From Polytrichum commune (Eukaryota > Streptophyta > Polytrichopsida > Polytrichales > Polytrichaceae), in the NCBI GenBank assembly GCA_950295325.1, contig OX485805.1, positions 24,353,501-24,417,500 of the forward strand: DNA of 64,000 bases, written 5' to 3'. A program made the position numbers and the translations under genes. Below are positions 1 through 12,790 of the stretch, one piece after another; the first letter of the stretch is position 1, and each line of letters begins with the position of its first letter. The notes beneath the pieces are model-generated. The model saw only the letters and a list, made by a program, of their open reading frames with translations, searched no databases and had not been told where the DNA came from.

Positions 1-2915
1 AGGCTTAGCGAACGTCAAGTGGGAAGGGGGCATTAGTGTAGGTACCTAGTACCAACCTTTTTTTGGGGGGGAACACAAGAGGTGCATGGCCACATGGCTA
101 GTTTTTCTGTCAAGTACAGAGGAAATCCGAAATTTCATGGCCAGGAATCGAACCGCCAACCTCTCCATTTGGGTTTGGAAACTTCTCTAGTATCATCCAA
201 TAGTTTTGGGTCATCTCGGACGGACCTAGTACCAAGATAGATAGATAGATAGATAGAAACTCTGGTCCCTTTTTAGCAAGGGGCCGGCGTGAATAAAGTG
301 TCCGTTCGTAATGTCAAATGACCCGATGCCCACTGGACAAGGGGAAATTGGGGCAATACTACTCTCCCCTTTCGAGGATGGACACTATAGTGACACACTA
401 TACTAGTTCCTAGCTAGTCACTACTGCCTTGAAGATACCGGACATGGTATCCCCCCAAAGGGCTTTGAGGTACCCATACAACAAGGTCCAACCTAGTACC
501 AACCTTCAAGTTAACTCCAACTTCCACCCTTTGTCCTAAAACCCTCATTTCTCCTCTCAAGAAGGTGTTGCCACGTCACTGCCAGGCTGGCATGAATGAC
601 ACACCAAGTGCGGCTCCAAAATTGGCTTAGAAAAATTGGAATTCCAACAGTGGCAGGAAACTTACGAGCGCCTTTTTAATCAAGTCAGTGGAAGTGGCGT
701 CACGCCTTGAAGCACAAACTTATGTCCTAAGATTCCCCACTTCCTTGCTGAGCATGAAGAATTTCACAATCTTCTCGGAGGATCAATGATCGCACCTAAT
801 TAGATCCAACCCAATGAATAATTGAAGCAATCGAGAGCCAATTTGTTTGTACAGACCATTGTATTTCTAGATCATTTGCAGCAAGAATTCACACTTCTGA
901 GCAACCGAACCCTGTCTTCTTCTGTGTAAACAGCATGTATCTCTTAAATGTTTCTTATTAAGAATCATGTTGAAATTATTATGTTAAGTGCATATCCTCC
1001 TCATGTGCAGAAAGTAGCAATTAGAGCACTGTCCCACCTTTCTTCTCTGTACACAAACTTAGATCTTTACCTTTGGAGAATCCGTGGATCTTTCTCTTTG
1101 AAATTCCATGTTGCAGATCTCTTAACCCTAAGTTTTCTGATGTATGAACGAGTTCGACTTCTCCTCCTCCCCCTCCCCTGAGAGAATTTAAGGATTCAAA
1201 GTACTGAATTTGTCCCTCCCTCTGTGGCTTGACAGGCGCCCATTTAACAACTCGAACCTTTCGAGTTGTCGTTACATATCTTTTCGTGTCAATGAGGGGG
1301 AATTTCTTGTCCATCCATCCACCTCTGAATTCTTTTTGTGTATATCTTACTCTGCAGTAACTAGCTAGCAATTAGATCAGGTTTTCTTTAATCTTGTTTG
1401 GTATACAAAGCTCTGCCAAATATTGGAAAAACATTTGTGGTCTTTCCCTTCCAAACTTCATACAAAGCCAACAGAATTAATAACGATACACCCTAATCTT
1501 GACATGATCGATGTGTGAATTTGATGTTCGACTGGTACTAACTTAGACTCCTAGTCCTCCACCGAGAGAAATTGGAGGAGGAGTAAGTACTCAAAATTGT
1601 TCTCCCTCTGTAGGTTAGAATCCTTTTAAGTCGAGTTGTACAAGAAGCACATATTAGGACCATTTCATCCGAATCCTTCTTGTGGCATAATTTTCAGATC
1701 AGGATGAATTTCACTAGACGAAAGCAAGTTACATTGGAGTTGCTGTCATGTTACATGTTGATATCTTTCAGGCTTTCCCCAATATTTTAGGGTATTGTTC
1801 ATAGATTCTTCCAATTTGATCAGCAGTTTGACTTGTACTTGAACCGGATTTACTTTCTCAAACTCAACCGGCTCTCATCTGTAACTAGCGGTCGGACCTC
1901 CCGCTCGCCGTAGATTAAGATTGGGAAATTAAAAGAAAATGAACAGAAAATTTAAAAACCGTCTGGGTCGATGGTAACTTCAAGGGTTATCATGTAGATG
2001 TCGCAGTCGACTTGTTTGATTTGGGCTCACCTGGTGGAGGGCTGTGGAAGATGAGTGCGAAGATGCAGAAAACATTATAGTACTCTGGAATAAATGGACA
2101 CCCTTCACGGATCCACGGCCCTCGAGCAATTATGTTCAGTACTGTCGGCCGACGATGGATGTGTCCACCTTGTTTTTTTAGTCATAAGATCTCCCATCAC
2201 CTAAATCTTCAAGTCAAGGACCAGAGTGTAACTCAATCTCCTTAACACTCATCACAAAATTGTCATTAAACTTACTTAGAACGGCTCTCAACATCCTCAT
2301 AGTACTCTCTCAAACTATCTAGACTGTAAACAACAACATGCATCTTAAGTGGCTAGATGTCATTAAGTAAGTCCAATCATGCATCAGACATTATAACTCA
2401 AGTCATATACTAGATGCCATGGGAAATTTCCTGGATATTGTCCATTGTTGTGTTTTTTTATTTTTTAGAATCACCCAAATTTTCAAATTTTGGGTAGTAT
2501 AATATCCTACAAGAAGCCCCCACATAGAATTCATTCCCACACTTCGACCATCATCTAGTCGACAATTTTTGCTCTAGTCCTCACATTCTGTTGGCGAAGG
2601 AGGTGGAATATCATCAGCTGTTGGGTAGAGTTCTCTCTAATTTCTCTCTACTAGTCTCTCACTCCAGATGCAAGTTGAACTTGATCTTCTTGCAGTTTCT
2701 TTTACTAGTCAAATTATTATTTATGGTGCCAAGTTTGGTTTTTTTTTGCTTGGATCAGTGCTGCTGTTGCTGCTGCAAAATTTTGTGGTAGCTGCAGTTT
2801 TTAAGATTTTTGGTTGACATCTAATCAGTGGGGGAGATTATTTTGGAAATGCAGTTCATATCGGAAAACTGAGCACAATCTCAAGCAGCTTCAAAGTTCT
2901 AGCCTGCAGACTGAG
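1..2915. other. gene-free upstream region of the CAX gene
   Basis: No coding sequence is recognisable here on either strand. A (GATA)n microsatellite of about five units sits at 236-256, and the phrase CCTAGTACCAA recurs near 45, 225 and 492, suggesting an old repeat. A pyrimidine-rich CTCTCT tract at 2629-2666, ahead of the first CAX exon, looks like a plant 5' leader. The transcription start and any leader intron cannot be fixed by eye. Confidence 0.5.
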
Positions 2916-5900
2916 ATGAAAATCAACTGTGAGGATGCATCAGCTGCAGCTATGAGTGGAGTTGCTGCAGGTAGTAATCCTGAAATTTCCAGCTGTGCAC
3001 ATTGGGAGAAGTTTGTGGAAGGAGCGAAGCATGTGGTCTTCGGAAGCATATTGAATGTGTTGCTTCTGGCTCTACCACTAGTCATTGTGGCCGTTAACTT
3101 CAACCTTGGCCATGTAAGCATTTCATCGAAATTATTAGACTTTCTGAATTACACGCGTTTGAACTTCACAGGAACTGTAACTTTGTTCACTTCTTTATGA
3201 TTCTCCCCTTGAATTGTTGCGCAAGTGGGAGAATTGGATTGCCCATGCAATCTACAAGTTATGGTTCTTAATCTCCTATGCATAGAGTTTGGATGTCAGT
3301 TTTGAATGTGTGAATGTGGGTGGGTTTTGTTGATTGCAGTCGTGGATTTTCCTCTTCAGTTTAATAGGGATAGTTCCACTCGCTGAGCGCCTTGGATTTG
3401 TAACAGAGTAAGTCCTCATGATCCCCGAATCTGCTTGCTAGTTCCCTTATTTGATAATTTTCTGGAGTTAACTAACTTTGCACAGCTCTAAAAATAATAA
3501 AACTTACTGACATCACCCATCATCCTGGTATGCCAAATAACATGATCCAGACATTATTGATCGAGCTCTAGTAATTATTATTACCAGTTTCTCTCATGAT
3601 TCTGTTTCATATATCTTTTGTCATTGCAAATGGCGGCTGTCACAAGCTTATTCTTCACTGATCCTCATCAAATCACCCTGTTGGAATTTTCAGGCAGTTG
3701 GCATTCGTCACAGGTCCTACAGGTATGTTATATAACAATATGCTTGTCTCCAGTTCAGATTCTGTTAAAATTGATTTTGTCTTTAATTTAGTACATAGCT
3801 CCAGTGCATAAGCAGAACAAGGAGTTTAGTACATTGGATTTTTTTTTGTGTCCGGAATGTGGGGTTTTAAGCGCACATCCACTGAACGGAACGTGTCCTA
3901 CCTATGTGACTTCGACTAAGTGGCCTTTCAACATCACTAACCCAAAATCAACCAAAGAAATGTTGAGATGGCCCTTGAAATCAAAGTCACATAGGACATG
4001 CTTCCATTTAATTATGGAGCCACACTTGAGAATCACACCTGTTGTAGTAGTTGTGAGTAGCCGCCGGCTTGGTATTTTGTCAGGCTCTGGAGTCTATAAC
4101 TGTAGTTGAGATATATTTAATTATGAGTGCGATAGGATACACAGGAGCTAAATTGGGCAATTTACCACCAATGAAACAGGTGGTAAAATTAGGGATATAT
4201 TACTACTGTACAAACCTTGGTGAATTTGTTGAGGATTTCATCATGTACACTGGGATGTCCGAGAATTAATCTCTCTCTCTCTCTCTCTTGCAGTGGGAGG
4301 GTTATTGAATGCAACTTTTGGAAATGCAACGGAGTTGATCATATGCATATTCGCGATGCGGAGTAACATGGTTCGGGTGGTGCAATTGTCGCTTTTGGGA
4401 TCAATTTTGTCCAACATGCTGCTGGTTTTGGGGAGCGCCTTCTTCCTTGGAGGCATTGCGAATTCCAAAAAGGAGCAGAAGTTTAATAAGGTACAAATCA
4501 TTAACATCACAAACACAAACAAAGTAGGGGTCGCATGTGACGAGTCTTGCCATGTGCAGTTAGTAATAGGTGCCCAGTTTACCGAGATGCAGTTACGTGG
4601 TTAGGTAGATATTGGGTGTGTACTACAACAACCAATGGGAGTGTGACACGTGTTCGTTTGAACTAGATGTAGAGGTCAGGCCATGGCATGGTCATCCATT
4701 GCTTACATGTGGTAACATGTTTTCTTGTATCTAACTAGACATGTTGCCAAAGTGGTTTATCCTTTTCATATATCTATCCAAAAATGGACATGTCACCAAA
4801 GTGGCTTATCCTTATCATTTCATTGTTTATGGTACTTAGTGCCACTTGATAAATAGTGTCACTAACCTTATCATGAGAACTATCTTAAGATACAACTAAT
4901 GGCCAACAAGGGTGACCTTAGTGTAACCACATGACAGTTGTCATTTGCATGCTCGATTTTTATCTTCCTCTTTGCCTCCTCTTTGTCTCATTGTTTTGTG
5001 GAATTTGTCATTGGCGTGGGCACATTATCTTTTTGCAAATTAAAGTGCATAAACTATCATCTCAAGCACCTCTTCAATGTGCTACTCTAAACGTCATAAC
5101 GTAAATACTTTTGCACCTCTGAAAATTGCTTATCTTATTGCTTGCACAAATAGTGTCATGTTGACGATTATCGAACATGACACTTCTAACCCTCTAGGCA
5201 TCTAGTTTAAGCCCTTCACCAATAGTGTAAGTGACACTCAAAATCATAAACGGTGTACATACCACTGCACTCATCACCTACTTAGTTATCTTTATTTACT
5301 CTTTTTTCTCTCAGACTCTCACTTTCTCTAGAACCATGTCCAACAGCTCAACACTGTCAGGCTTCTGGAGCATCGTTCTCCGCAAGGATTCGATCATGGT
5401 TGTGTATGTGGAGCCAGGCCCCTCGTGTTTGTTGATGATTCGCATATCTTGATCGGACTAATTTGGATTGATTGATATATTATGTGTATCGCTCAATTCA
5501 TGTCTGTCTGTGTGTAGGGGTTGGCTCATTTGGACTCGAGCTTGCTGTTGATGGCTGCCATGTGTGTGCTGTTGCCTGCCACTTTGCACGCCACACGCAC
5601 CGAGCTTCACATCAACGAGTCGGAGCTCACGTTGTCCCGAATCACCAGCTGCATCATGCTGCTCGCTTATGCTGCCTACATCTACTTCCAGCTCAGCAGC
5701 CCACCGAAGCTTCGGGAGGAGGTGCATGAATATTTTCACGTAAACCATATATTTTCCACAATTCTAATTTCCAAAGTGCTCAGGTGGTTGAATTTGTTGG
5801 AGAGAGGGAGTCGTCGTATACAAGCGTACCTCTCATTCATCCCAAGGGGTTACTGATTTTTTGGGTTGATTTGACGTTGGAATTAGCTCTAAAGATCTCG

Positions 5901-8900
5901 GAGTGTTCAACTTCGAGGTCATTTGAGTGAATCAGCAACAAAGTTATAGGGGTCAAGTAGTATTTGTATATGATAATTCCCTCTTTGCCAATTTGCTGGG
6001 TCCCCGAGTAATTTCAAGGGAGAGAGTCACGTCATGACTACACTAATTAGTGCTTGTTATTATTTGGAGTTACGCAACGCTACAACTATTTGACGAGAAA
6101 CTAATATTTCACCAAGCAAACTCGTTTGTGTTCCATGATGTTCGAACAACCCATTGAACTTTCGTTAGTAAAAATTGATCTCATGAGTAAGATGTTATTG
6201 CATTGTGTAACTCTGAACAATTACACACACCAATTGGGATAATCAATGTAATATAGTATAAATGAAGTCTTCGGAGAGTGGGAATTATTATTGCATATGA
6301 GCACCAACATTAAAGCCCTACAATAGTATGCAGTCGGGATGTTACTTTTCCTGAGTTAATTTGAAACCAGAATCGGCTTTATACGGGTCAAGTTTTCAAG
6401 TTGATGGCCATCATGTACATTTTATTTTATATTTTCTTCTTCTCTGTGTGTTTTCTAGTATCACCATTCAGAAAAATTATAAAACATTCTCTCAATAGGT
6501 GCAAATATTTTTGACTCTCAGTACGTATCTGCCTGCAGGATGTCGAAACAAACACTGGCCAAAGCACCGAGACTTCTGAAGAAAGCCAGATAGATAAATG
6601 GAGTGCCCTCTTCTGGTTGGCTGTTCTGACTATCCTCATCTCCATCTTATCTGAGTATCTCATCGACGCTATACAGGTACTGTGCGAAACATAATTTCCA
6701 CATGTAAATATGTAGGTCCTACCCCATGCCATGATGACACGTGGCAAACTTCTTCCTATATATATATAAATATATATATATATATGGTAACTATATGGTA
6801 GCACTAACTTAGTAGTCTCTGGAAAATGGAGCTGTTACACTAAGTTGCAAAGGAAGAGTCTTGCCAGTGTTGGATAGCTGCTCAAAATTCCCTGGTAGTG
6901 CATATGGAAAAACTGGTCCTGTGAAGTTAATTAAACATAATTTTCCTTGTCTTTGTTGACAGGGAGCTTCAGAGGCTTGGCACATCCCTGTTGCATTCAT
7001 CAGTGTGATCATATTACCGATTATTGGGAATGCAGCCGAGCATACAGGGGCGATTGTCTTTGCCATCAAGGATAACCTGGTGAGCTAATGTGCACATGAC
7101 TTTAATTTGGTGTTGGAAGCTTACTTATGATAAGCTTGCCTTCAGTTATCAAGATTATCTCTACATCCCCATCATGATTTCACCAAATGTCAAAGCTTCC
7201 AATTCTAAGTCTGAGTGGTTACCAATACAGTCATAACTCTGTACTTTTGTAAGCCTGTGCAAAGTTAATTAAATGGTCACCAATTTCTCACTTATGAGAT
7301 TATGAGCCTATTTAGTGATTGCTTGCCATTGGTGAGGGAAACCTGAAGATTGTGAGGTGATACCTGCAACGATTTGTCAGCCCACAGGAGGATTACTCTT
7401 AACGATTTACCCATAAATTTCTGTTATGTCAGGATCTCTCTTTGGCTGTGGCGATTGGTTCCTCTACCCAAATCTCGATGCTTGTTGTGAGTACCATTCT
7501 CACTGAATCTCCATTAGCTGCAGATCGTGCAATTATTAAGTCTTCATGTAGGTTCCAATTTAAACTTGATTCTGCATTTAAAGCTGTAATTTTGTTGTAA
7601 ATTAGGTTACACATTCCAATTCTTTGGTGATGAACTAAGAATTCTTGTGACCTAAGTGATGCTCAGCTAGGCTCCACTCAGCTGTTGGAGTCAGGACTCA
7701 CTCAGACATGTGGTCACACTTCAATTTTCAGCAACTTAGGATTTCAATGTCATCATCAAATTAATCATGGATTGTCTTAAACAAAATTTCCTTAAATTCA
7801 AAATAGACGTTTTTTCTATCTACTCAAGTACTTTCAATGTGATTGGAATCACTCTGAAATCTATACATAAATTATTCATTTGCACATATTCATATTCAGC
7901 ATGTAGACCTGTGCAAATGAATGAATATGTCAAAACTACAATTCAACTCCAAAGTTTTATGATTTAGTTCCACAACGTGTTGATAATACAAAATCCAACT
8001 AGTGTAATTCACTTGTAGAATATATTTGTTATCCAAGGACATTTCTTCAGTTGCTCTCGTCAACTAAATCTCCTTCAGTTTCTTGTAATTATCATAATTT
8101 GATTCTAACAAAAAATCTAAATTATCCTGATGGATATTGGTGCAGATTCCATTTTGCGTGATCCTTGGTTGGCCAATGGGCGTACGCATGGATCTCAACT
8201 TTGAGATGTTTGAGACGGCTGTTCTTTTCATCTCTGTGCTGGTGGTGGCCTACATGGTTCTGGTATGTTCATGCTCGCTTCCTCATAATAATATTCAACA
8301 TTGGTCAAAGTGATTCATGGTAATCTCTTTCTGTTCGTAAATTCATACTTAACATTTGATAGTCATAAGTTGTGGTGATGCCATGATGTCTATTGATTTC
8401 TGTTTCAAACCCCGGAGCTACAACCATCAGCTTTTGATATTCAAGATGAAAGTTATAAGATTCTCAGTATCAAAACAACAAGTATATTCAAACATCATTC
8501 TTTGTAGAATTGGGAGGGGTTAAGTGAACAAGCTGCTAGACAAGTATTGTTGAATGATGTTTTGACAACACATACATAAGACGGATTGTGGTACAATCAA
8601 CACCCCGTCACCCAACTCCAACAACCTAAAATCTTACACAAAAAACACGATATGTTGATTTTGAGAATGTTGACCACTTTACGCTTGACTCTTGTGTTGG
8701 TTTTAGATTATCTCTCAATAAAGCTTCAATTGAACCCTTGTATCTTCAAATAAGACATTGGTGAATTGGATTCGAATCCCCTGTCAACTGCAAACAAGAA
8801 TCATCAAATGACAGAGTCAATATAGTAACAAGTATCTACGTTCAGCTCTTAATTTGCTATGCTAGCAAAGATTGTGTCTAAAATTGCTAATGCAATTGTT

Positions 8901-9059
8901 CATAAATCTGCGTCACAGGAAGGGACAGCCAATTACCTCAAGGGCTTCATGCTGGTGCTGTGTTACTGCATTGTAGGGGCCAGCTTCTTTGTACATGTGG
9001 ACCCTCCAATTCATCATGTGCACACCCTAGAAGTATCAAACCCATTACTAGCAAATTAA
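2916..9059 (+). CDS. CAX: vacuolar-type cation/H+ exchanger (CAX family), ten exons
   Basis: This is a proton-coupled Ca2+/cation antiporter; family members load the vacuole. Coding exons with GT-AG borders and consistent phases are 2916-3113, 3340-3407, 3694-3722, 4294-4490, 5518-5739, 6539-6676, 6963-7079, 7433-7486, 8146-8262 and 8919-9059, giving 426 residues, the usual length for plant CAX. The start is the first in-frame ATG; an upstream in-frame TTG was not used. The c-1 repeat reads GNATEL (residues 108-113) and is preceded by [12 protein letters not shown]. The c-2 repeat reads [13 protein letters not shown] (306-318). An acidic loop (about 231-257, [15 protein letters not shown]) separates the two halves, as in the family. 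Hydrophobic helices fill both halves. Exons 3 (29 bp) and 8 (54 bp) are very short but keep the frame. Intron 4 holds a repeat copy (4830-5235). The sequence does not show the exact cation preference. Confidence 0.94.
4830..5235 (+). repeat. dispersed repeat inside CAX intron 4
   Basis: This AT-rich stretch carries TAGTGTCAC-type motifs and shares blocks in the same order with 9545-10060 (for example a tract with ACTATCATCT followed by GTGCTACTCTAAA). It lies wholly within the fourth CAX intron, with no effect on the flanking exons. It has no coding potential and is most likely an old non-autonomous DNA element. Confidence 0.6.
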
Positions 9060-9351
9060 AGATCACATCAAAACACAACGAATTGAACTAATTGTGCAGT
9101 AGAACTCTGAAGCAACAATGGATCAAGGCGACAACAAGCACAGTATGGCCACACGGAAATTCAACACAAAGAGCACAAGGGAAAACACCTATTAGTTTAA
9201 CGCAACCTTTTTTGCACACAAGCACGATGATAAGATAGTACAGTGTTGTTGAAGTGGTTGTTAGATTTCGAGTGTAGGGCAGTAAGTTTAATGCTCCTCC
9301 TCTGTGGCCCCAAATTGAGGTCTTTTCCTTAGTATGTTACGGATCCCTTTC

Positions 9352-9357
9352 AATAAA
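9352..9357 (+). promoter_or_regulatory. candidate polyadenylation signal of CAX
   Basis: AATAAA occurs about 290 bp after the CAX stop codon in a T-rich context. It is a plausible near-upstream polyadenylation element, but the cleavage site cannot be read from sequence alone. Confidence 0.45.
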
Positions 9358-9544
9358 GAAATTTATACATATTCTTCCTGCATAGTTCACTGTGTAACAT
9401 TACTAAGCACCTCCATTATGTTCCCTTTCTATATTCAATTTTTTTTCCTTTTCTTTACAAGGGCAAAGGCTGCAGGATAGGGTCCGGTGGCCACATCACT
9501 ATATTTTATTATATGGGGCTGGTCACTACAGTGGAGCCCAGTCA

Positions 9545-10060
9545 CACCGAGAACATACACTGTTTTATGGTATTTAGTGTCACATGCATAGTAGTGTCAC
9601 ATGCATAGTAGTGTCACTTACCCTATTTTGCGCTGTAGGATATTAGGTTACATGGATGATTAACAACTTCATCATAAGTGTCACTTTGTGACACCTGGCA
9701 TTCAAGTGTGCTTACTAATATCTTGGTATGAGTATGTTCAATAGTGTTGTGAGGTGCATGCCTATGTTACACAATGGTCTACAAGTTGACGAAAGTGCAC
9801 ACAAATGACACTTGCCATTAGTAATGCTCAAAACTATCTTCCTCTTGCATTCTAAAATGTAAACACATGACACTTGCCATTAGTATGCTAGCTCAAAGAT
9901 ATCTTGTCTTTGCATATTAAAATGCAAGACTATCATCTAGAGTATCCCAATATGCTACTCTAAATGTCATAATATAGGATTTTTTCACTTAAAGAAGTTA
10001 CTTATGTTGATGAATAGAATCGTAGTGGCAATCAACGGGTGTGAAACTTTGAGACCTCTA
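9545..10060 (+). repeat. dispersed repeat downstream of CAX
   Basis: This stretch begins near GGTATTTAGTGTCACATG and repeats the blocks seen in CAX intron 4. Its reverse complement matches 19755-20165 over several hundred bases, including the blocks with TTACACAATG, GACACTTG and the CACTAAATACCAT end. Three copies in one window define a family of roughly 0.4-0.5 kb without coding capacity. A short direct repeat (ATGCATAGTAGTGTCAC, twice) sits at about 9585-9616. Confidence 0.65.
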
Positions 10061-10379
10061 GGCGCACAAGACTACCCTTCTCCGAAAGCTGCGCGGGGTC
10101 AGATGCAGCCATCGCCAACATTATTAACTTATATGATGAGGAGTAGAGTCGCTGCAATCAAGGCTCTTTGGCAAAAAAACATTGGACTTGTATTTGCGAG
10201 AAGCACGAGCGACAAATGCATAACGAACTTAAGAGGTTGGAGGTCACATCAAAGATAAAATCGAGAAGTTAAAGGCCAATTACCGGAGGCAAAAAACTTT
10301 GCCAAAAGAGTAGACATGCAGTATTATTCTACGTGACCGTGGTTTGATTGTATACGGAGTTTATTATGAATGCTTCTGC

Positions 10380-10860
10380 AAAAGGAGATGGATTAGAAGG
10401 TAGTACCAATCAGGGTCGATCCACTTGGGAAGCAGACGTCAATGATTGGATGTCAGAGATGCAGTCAAACCACCTTCCGAACTTTCCACCAACACCATAG
10501 AACGAGGATGATGATTTTGTGTGCGATCAGGAGTACATAACTCCGCCACCTGCAACTGCTCCAGAATCCCAAGGGTCCTCTTTAAAAGCTTATCTTTATG
10601 AAAATAAAAGTAAAAATAAAATCCAAAAATCACAATTTGAATTTTTTTTCAAAATATTAGTCATGGTTATTTTTCCAATGTGGGGATCACTAGTGGCCTT
10701 ATTGTTCCATATCACTCATAAAAAAATATCACTTCATGAAGAAAAAACATTCAAGGATATTGGCGACAAAATTGCAAGAAGTACAATGTCTACATTCGAT
10801 GAGAAGATTGACCATCATTTTCATCAACAAACAGCAACTACAAATCCTATGTTGGCCTAA
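10380..10860 (+). pseudogene. possible remnant of a Harbinger-type ORF1 (Myb/SANT-like)
   Basis: The frame around 10380-10560 reads an acidic, Pro-rich stretch (WEADVNDWMSEMQ, then NEDDDFVCDQEY) broken by a stop at about 10500 and followed by a low-complexity open frame to 10860. This composition resembles the accessory DNA-binding ORF of plant PIF/Harbinger elements, and a Harbinger transposase remnant lies 1 kb downstream on the other strand. No diagnostic helix pattern is visible, so the call is weak; it could be random open frame. Confidence 0.22.
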
Positions 10861-11851
10861 ATAAAAGTTTTACAAATGTTTATCAATTGTATTTTAGTAT
10901 GAATTATTTCATTAAGTCTCATGTTGATTCTTTAGATATGAAAACATCCATAATTACATGATTTATATCAAGAACTCCTTTAAAAGGTCAATTTGTCCTC
11001 CATCAATATCATTATAAGTTCCAAACAAACAATAGATCTGGTTTGTTTGTAATAAGTGAAAAATATGTGCATGAAAAATATGTTTTGACATAAGAGACAA
11101 CCTTATGACAAATTACACATTGGAATTGGCTTTTACAAACAAAAAGTGGTTGAAAACTAAAGTGGAAAATTAACTCACAACTTAAACATATAAACCGATC
11201 GGAATTTCATTCAAATGTTTTTGGTATTCTATAGATCCACAAAGTATTAATGAGGAATAGATAATCTTATTTTTAATAATGAAATTTTTAGGTTTTTAGG
11301 AATATCTTGTGTGATTTATACGAATTTTATGTATTTAAAATTTTATTTTATTTTATTATATATATATATAATTTCATTTTGGCATACATTGTATAAATTA
11401 ACATGTTATTTTATTATAATATGACTATAATTTTATGTTATCTAGTACTTTAATTTTGAAATAAGCCCATTACTTTATAGCAATTTTGTAATCATAGTTG
11501 TTATCCTAGTATATTGTGTCAATGTAAATTGCAAATAAATATTTTCATATTTAAGAAAAAAATTGATATGATAAAAAAAATGACAAGCACAAATTTATAA
11601 TATGGCCCTTAAAATAAATACTTCAAAATAATAAGATAAAATCAAATAAACATATTTAATTTGCATGTAGATGGTAACAATCGCCATATCTACACATATA
11701 AGTAAAATTATTTGTAGTATATATATCATGTCATACTTAAAAAATATAACATTTTATTGAAAATAATACTTTAAATACATTAAAAATTTCCATTACAAAC
11801 CAAAAATGAATGTCTCCTAAAAATAAGACTATCATTAATCATATACTATTC
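10861..11851. other. very AT-rich gene-free spacer
   Basis: This stretch is dominated by A/T runs, including a (TA)n tract near 11358-11371. It lies between the putative ORF1 remnant and the Harbinger transposase remnant and may be the internal spacer or 3' region of that decayed element. No gene, RNA or clear terminal repeat was seen. Confidence 0.5.
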
Positions 11852-12790
11852 TTAAATTTGGAGAAAACCCAAAAATAACACAATTCTCAACGCCACTTTT
11901 GCTAGGGCAACCTTACGTCCTTCTTTGCACAGATATCTTTGTCTAATCAAACCCACATGGGGATCAACATTTAAATTTGGTCTTCCTCTTGGAGGTGCTT
12001 CATCCATAAGTTGATAAAAATTGTGTAGAACGCAACAAAGTAGATACAAATTTGGGCAATTTACGAGCATATATTCTTGCATATTTTAGAATACGCCATC
12101 GAATCTTTAATAAACCAAAGGCATTTTCAATTACAATGTGGCCAGCATTCATTTGAGTATCAAACCTAATCTTATCAACATCACTATGGGGGGGTTTAAT
12201 TTTTTTAATATATATTCTTAAAGAGGATATCCTGAATCAACAAACAAATAAGAACGCACATCCAACCCTTGTACGCGAACAACCGGTTTTTTTAGGATTT
12301 CACATGCATGAAGCAGGTTATACAATGAAAAAAAACTGGAATGCTACACCGTCAGCCATACCGCTAGACATATTGCAACAAATGTTCCAAAAACATTAGT
12401 CTGCATCACAAACAGATTGGGGGACCATTGAGTTGAATCCCTTCTGAGCACAATAAAAATCGGCATGCACAGCTGTGTCACGACAACTTGGTTTTTCAGC
12501 CAATGGAATGTAGGGTCCATCGATTGCGCCAACAACATTTGACAAACCACATATGAATTGAAAACAGTCAATTATATGTTATATCATATCTCCTTGCGGT
12601 ATAGAAATATACCAAGCAAATAATTTTTTCTCATCAAATAAAACATTTATGATAATATCCATATATTTATAAACTGTAGAAGTGCCTACAAAAACCGGTC
12701 TGCCATAAAGGCCGCAACATTCCCATGTGCCAACCTATAAAGAACCAAACCTACAGCCTTATGTACATGGATGGACTCCCCCACAAACAT
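11852..12790 (-). pseudogene. decayed PIF/Harbinger (HARBI1-like, DDE_Tnp_4) transposase
   Basis: The minus strand carries the landmarks of a Harbinger transposase in the right order but split among frames. An N-terminal part reads ALYRLAHGN-type sequence followed, after a frameshift, by VGTSTVYKYMD (about 12640-12790). The first catalytic aspartate lies in NVVGAIDGPYIPL (about 12505-12545), followed by FYCAQKGFNSM. The region with the catalytic glutamate reads VIENAFGLLKIRWRIL (about 12085-12140). The C-terminus has LLCCVLHNFYQL (about 12005-12040). Stops and frame changes between these blocks rule out a working enzyme. Family members cut and paste DNA with 3-bp target duplications. Terminal repeats of this copy could not be identified. 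Confidence 0.85.

Noticed and set aside
110-175. tRNA T-arm-like phrase (complement reads GGTTCGATTCC)
   Set aside because: No matching acceptor stem, D-arm or anticodon arm could be placed around it.
1021-1371. Minus-strand 116-codon frame
   Set aside because: No domain is seen, the sequence is low in complexity (poly-Gly from a C/T-rich tract), and there is no supporting splice or regulatory context.
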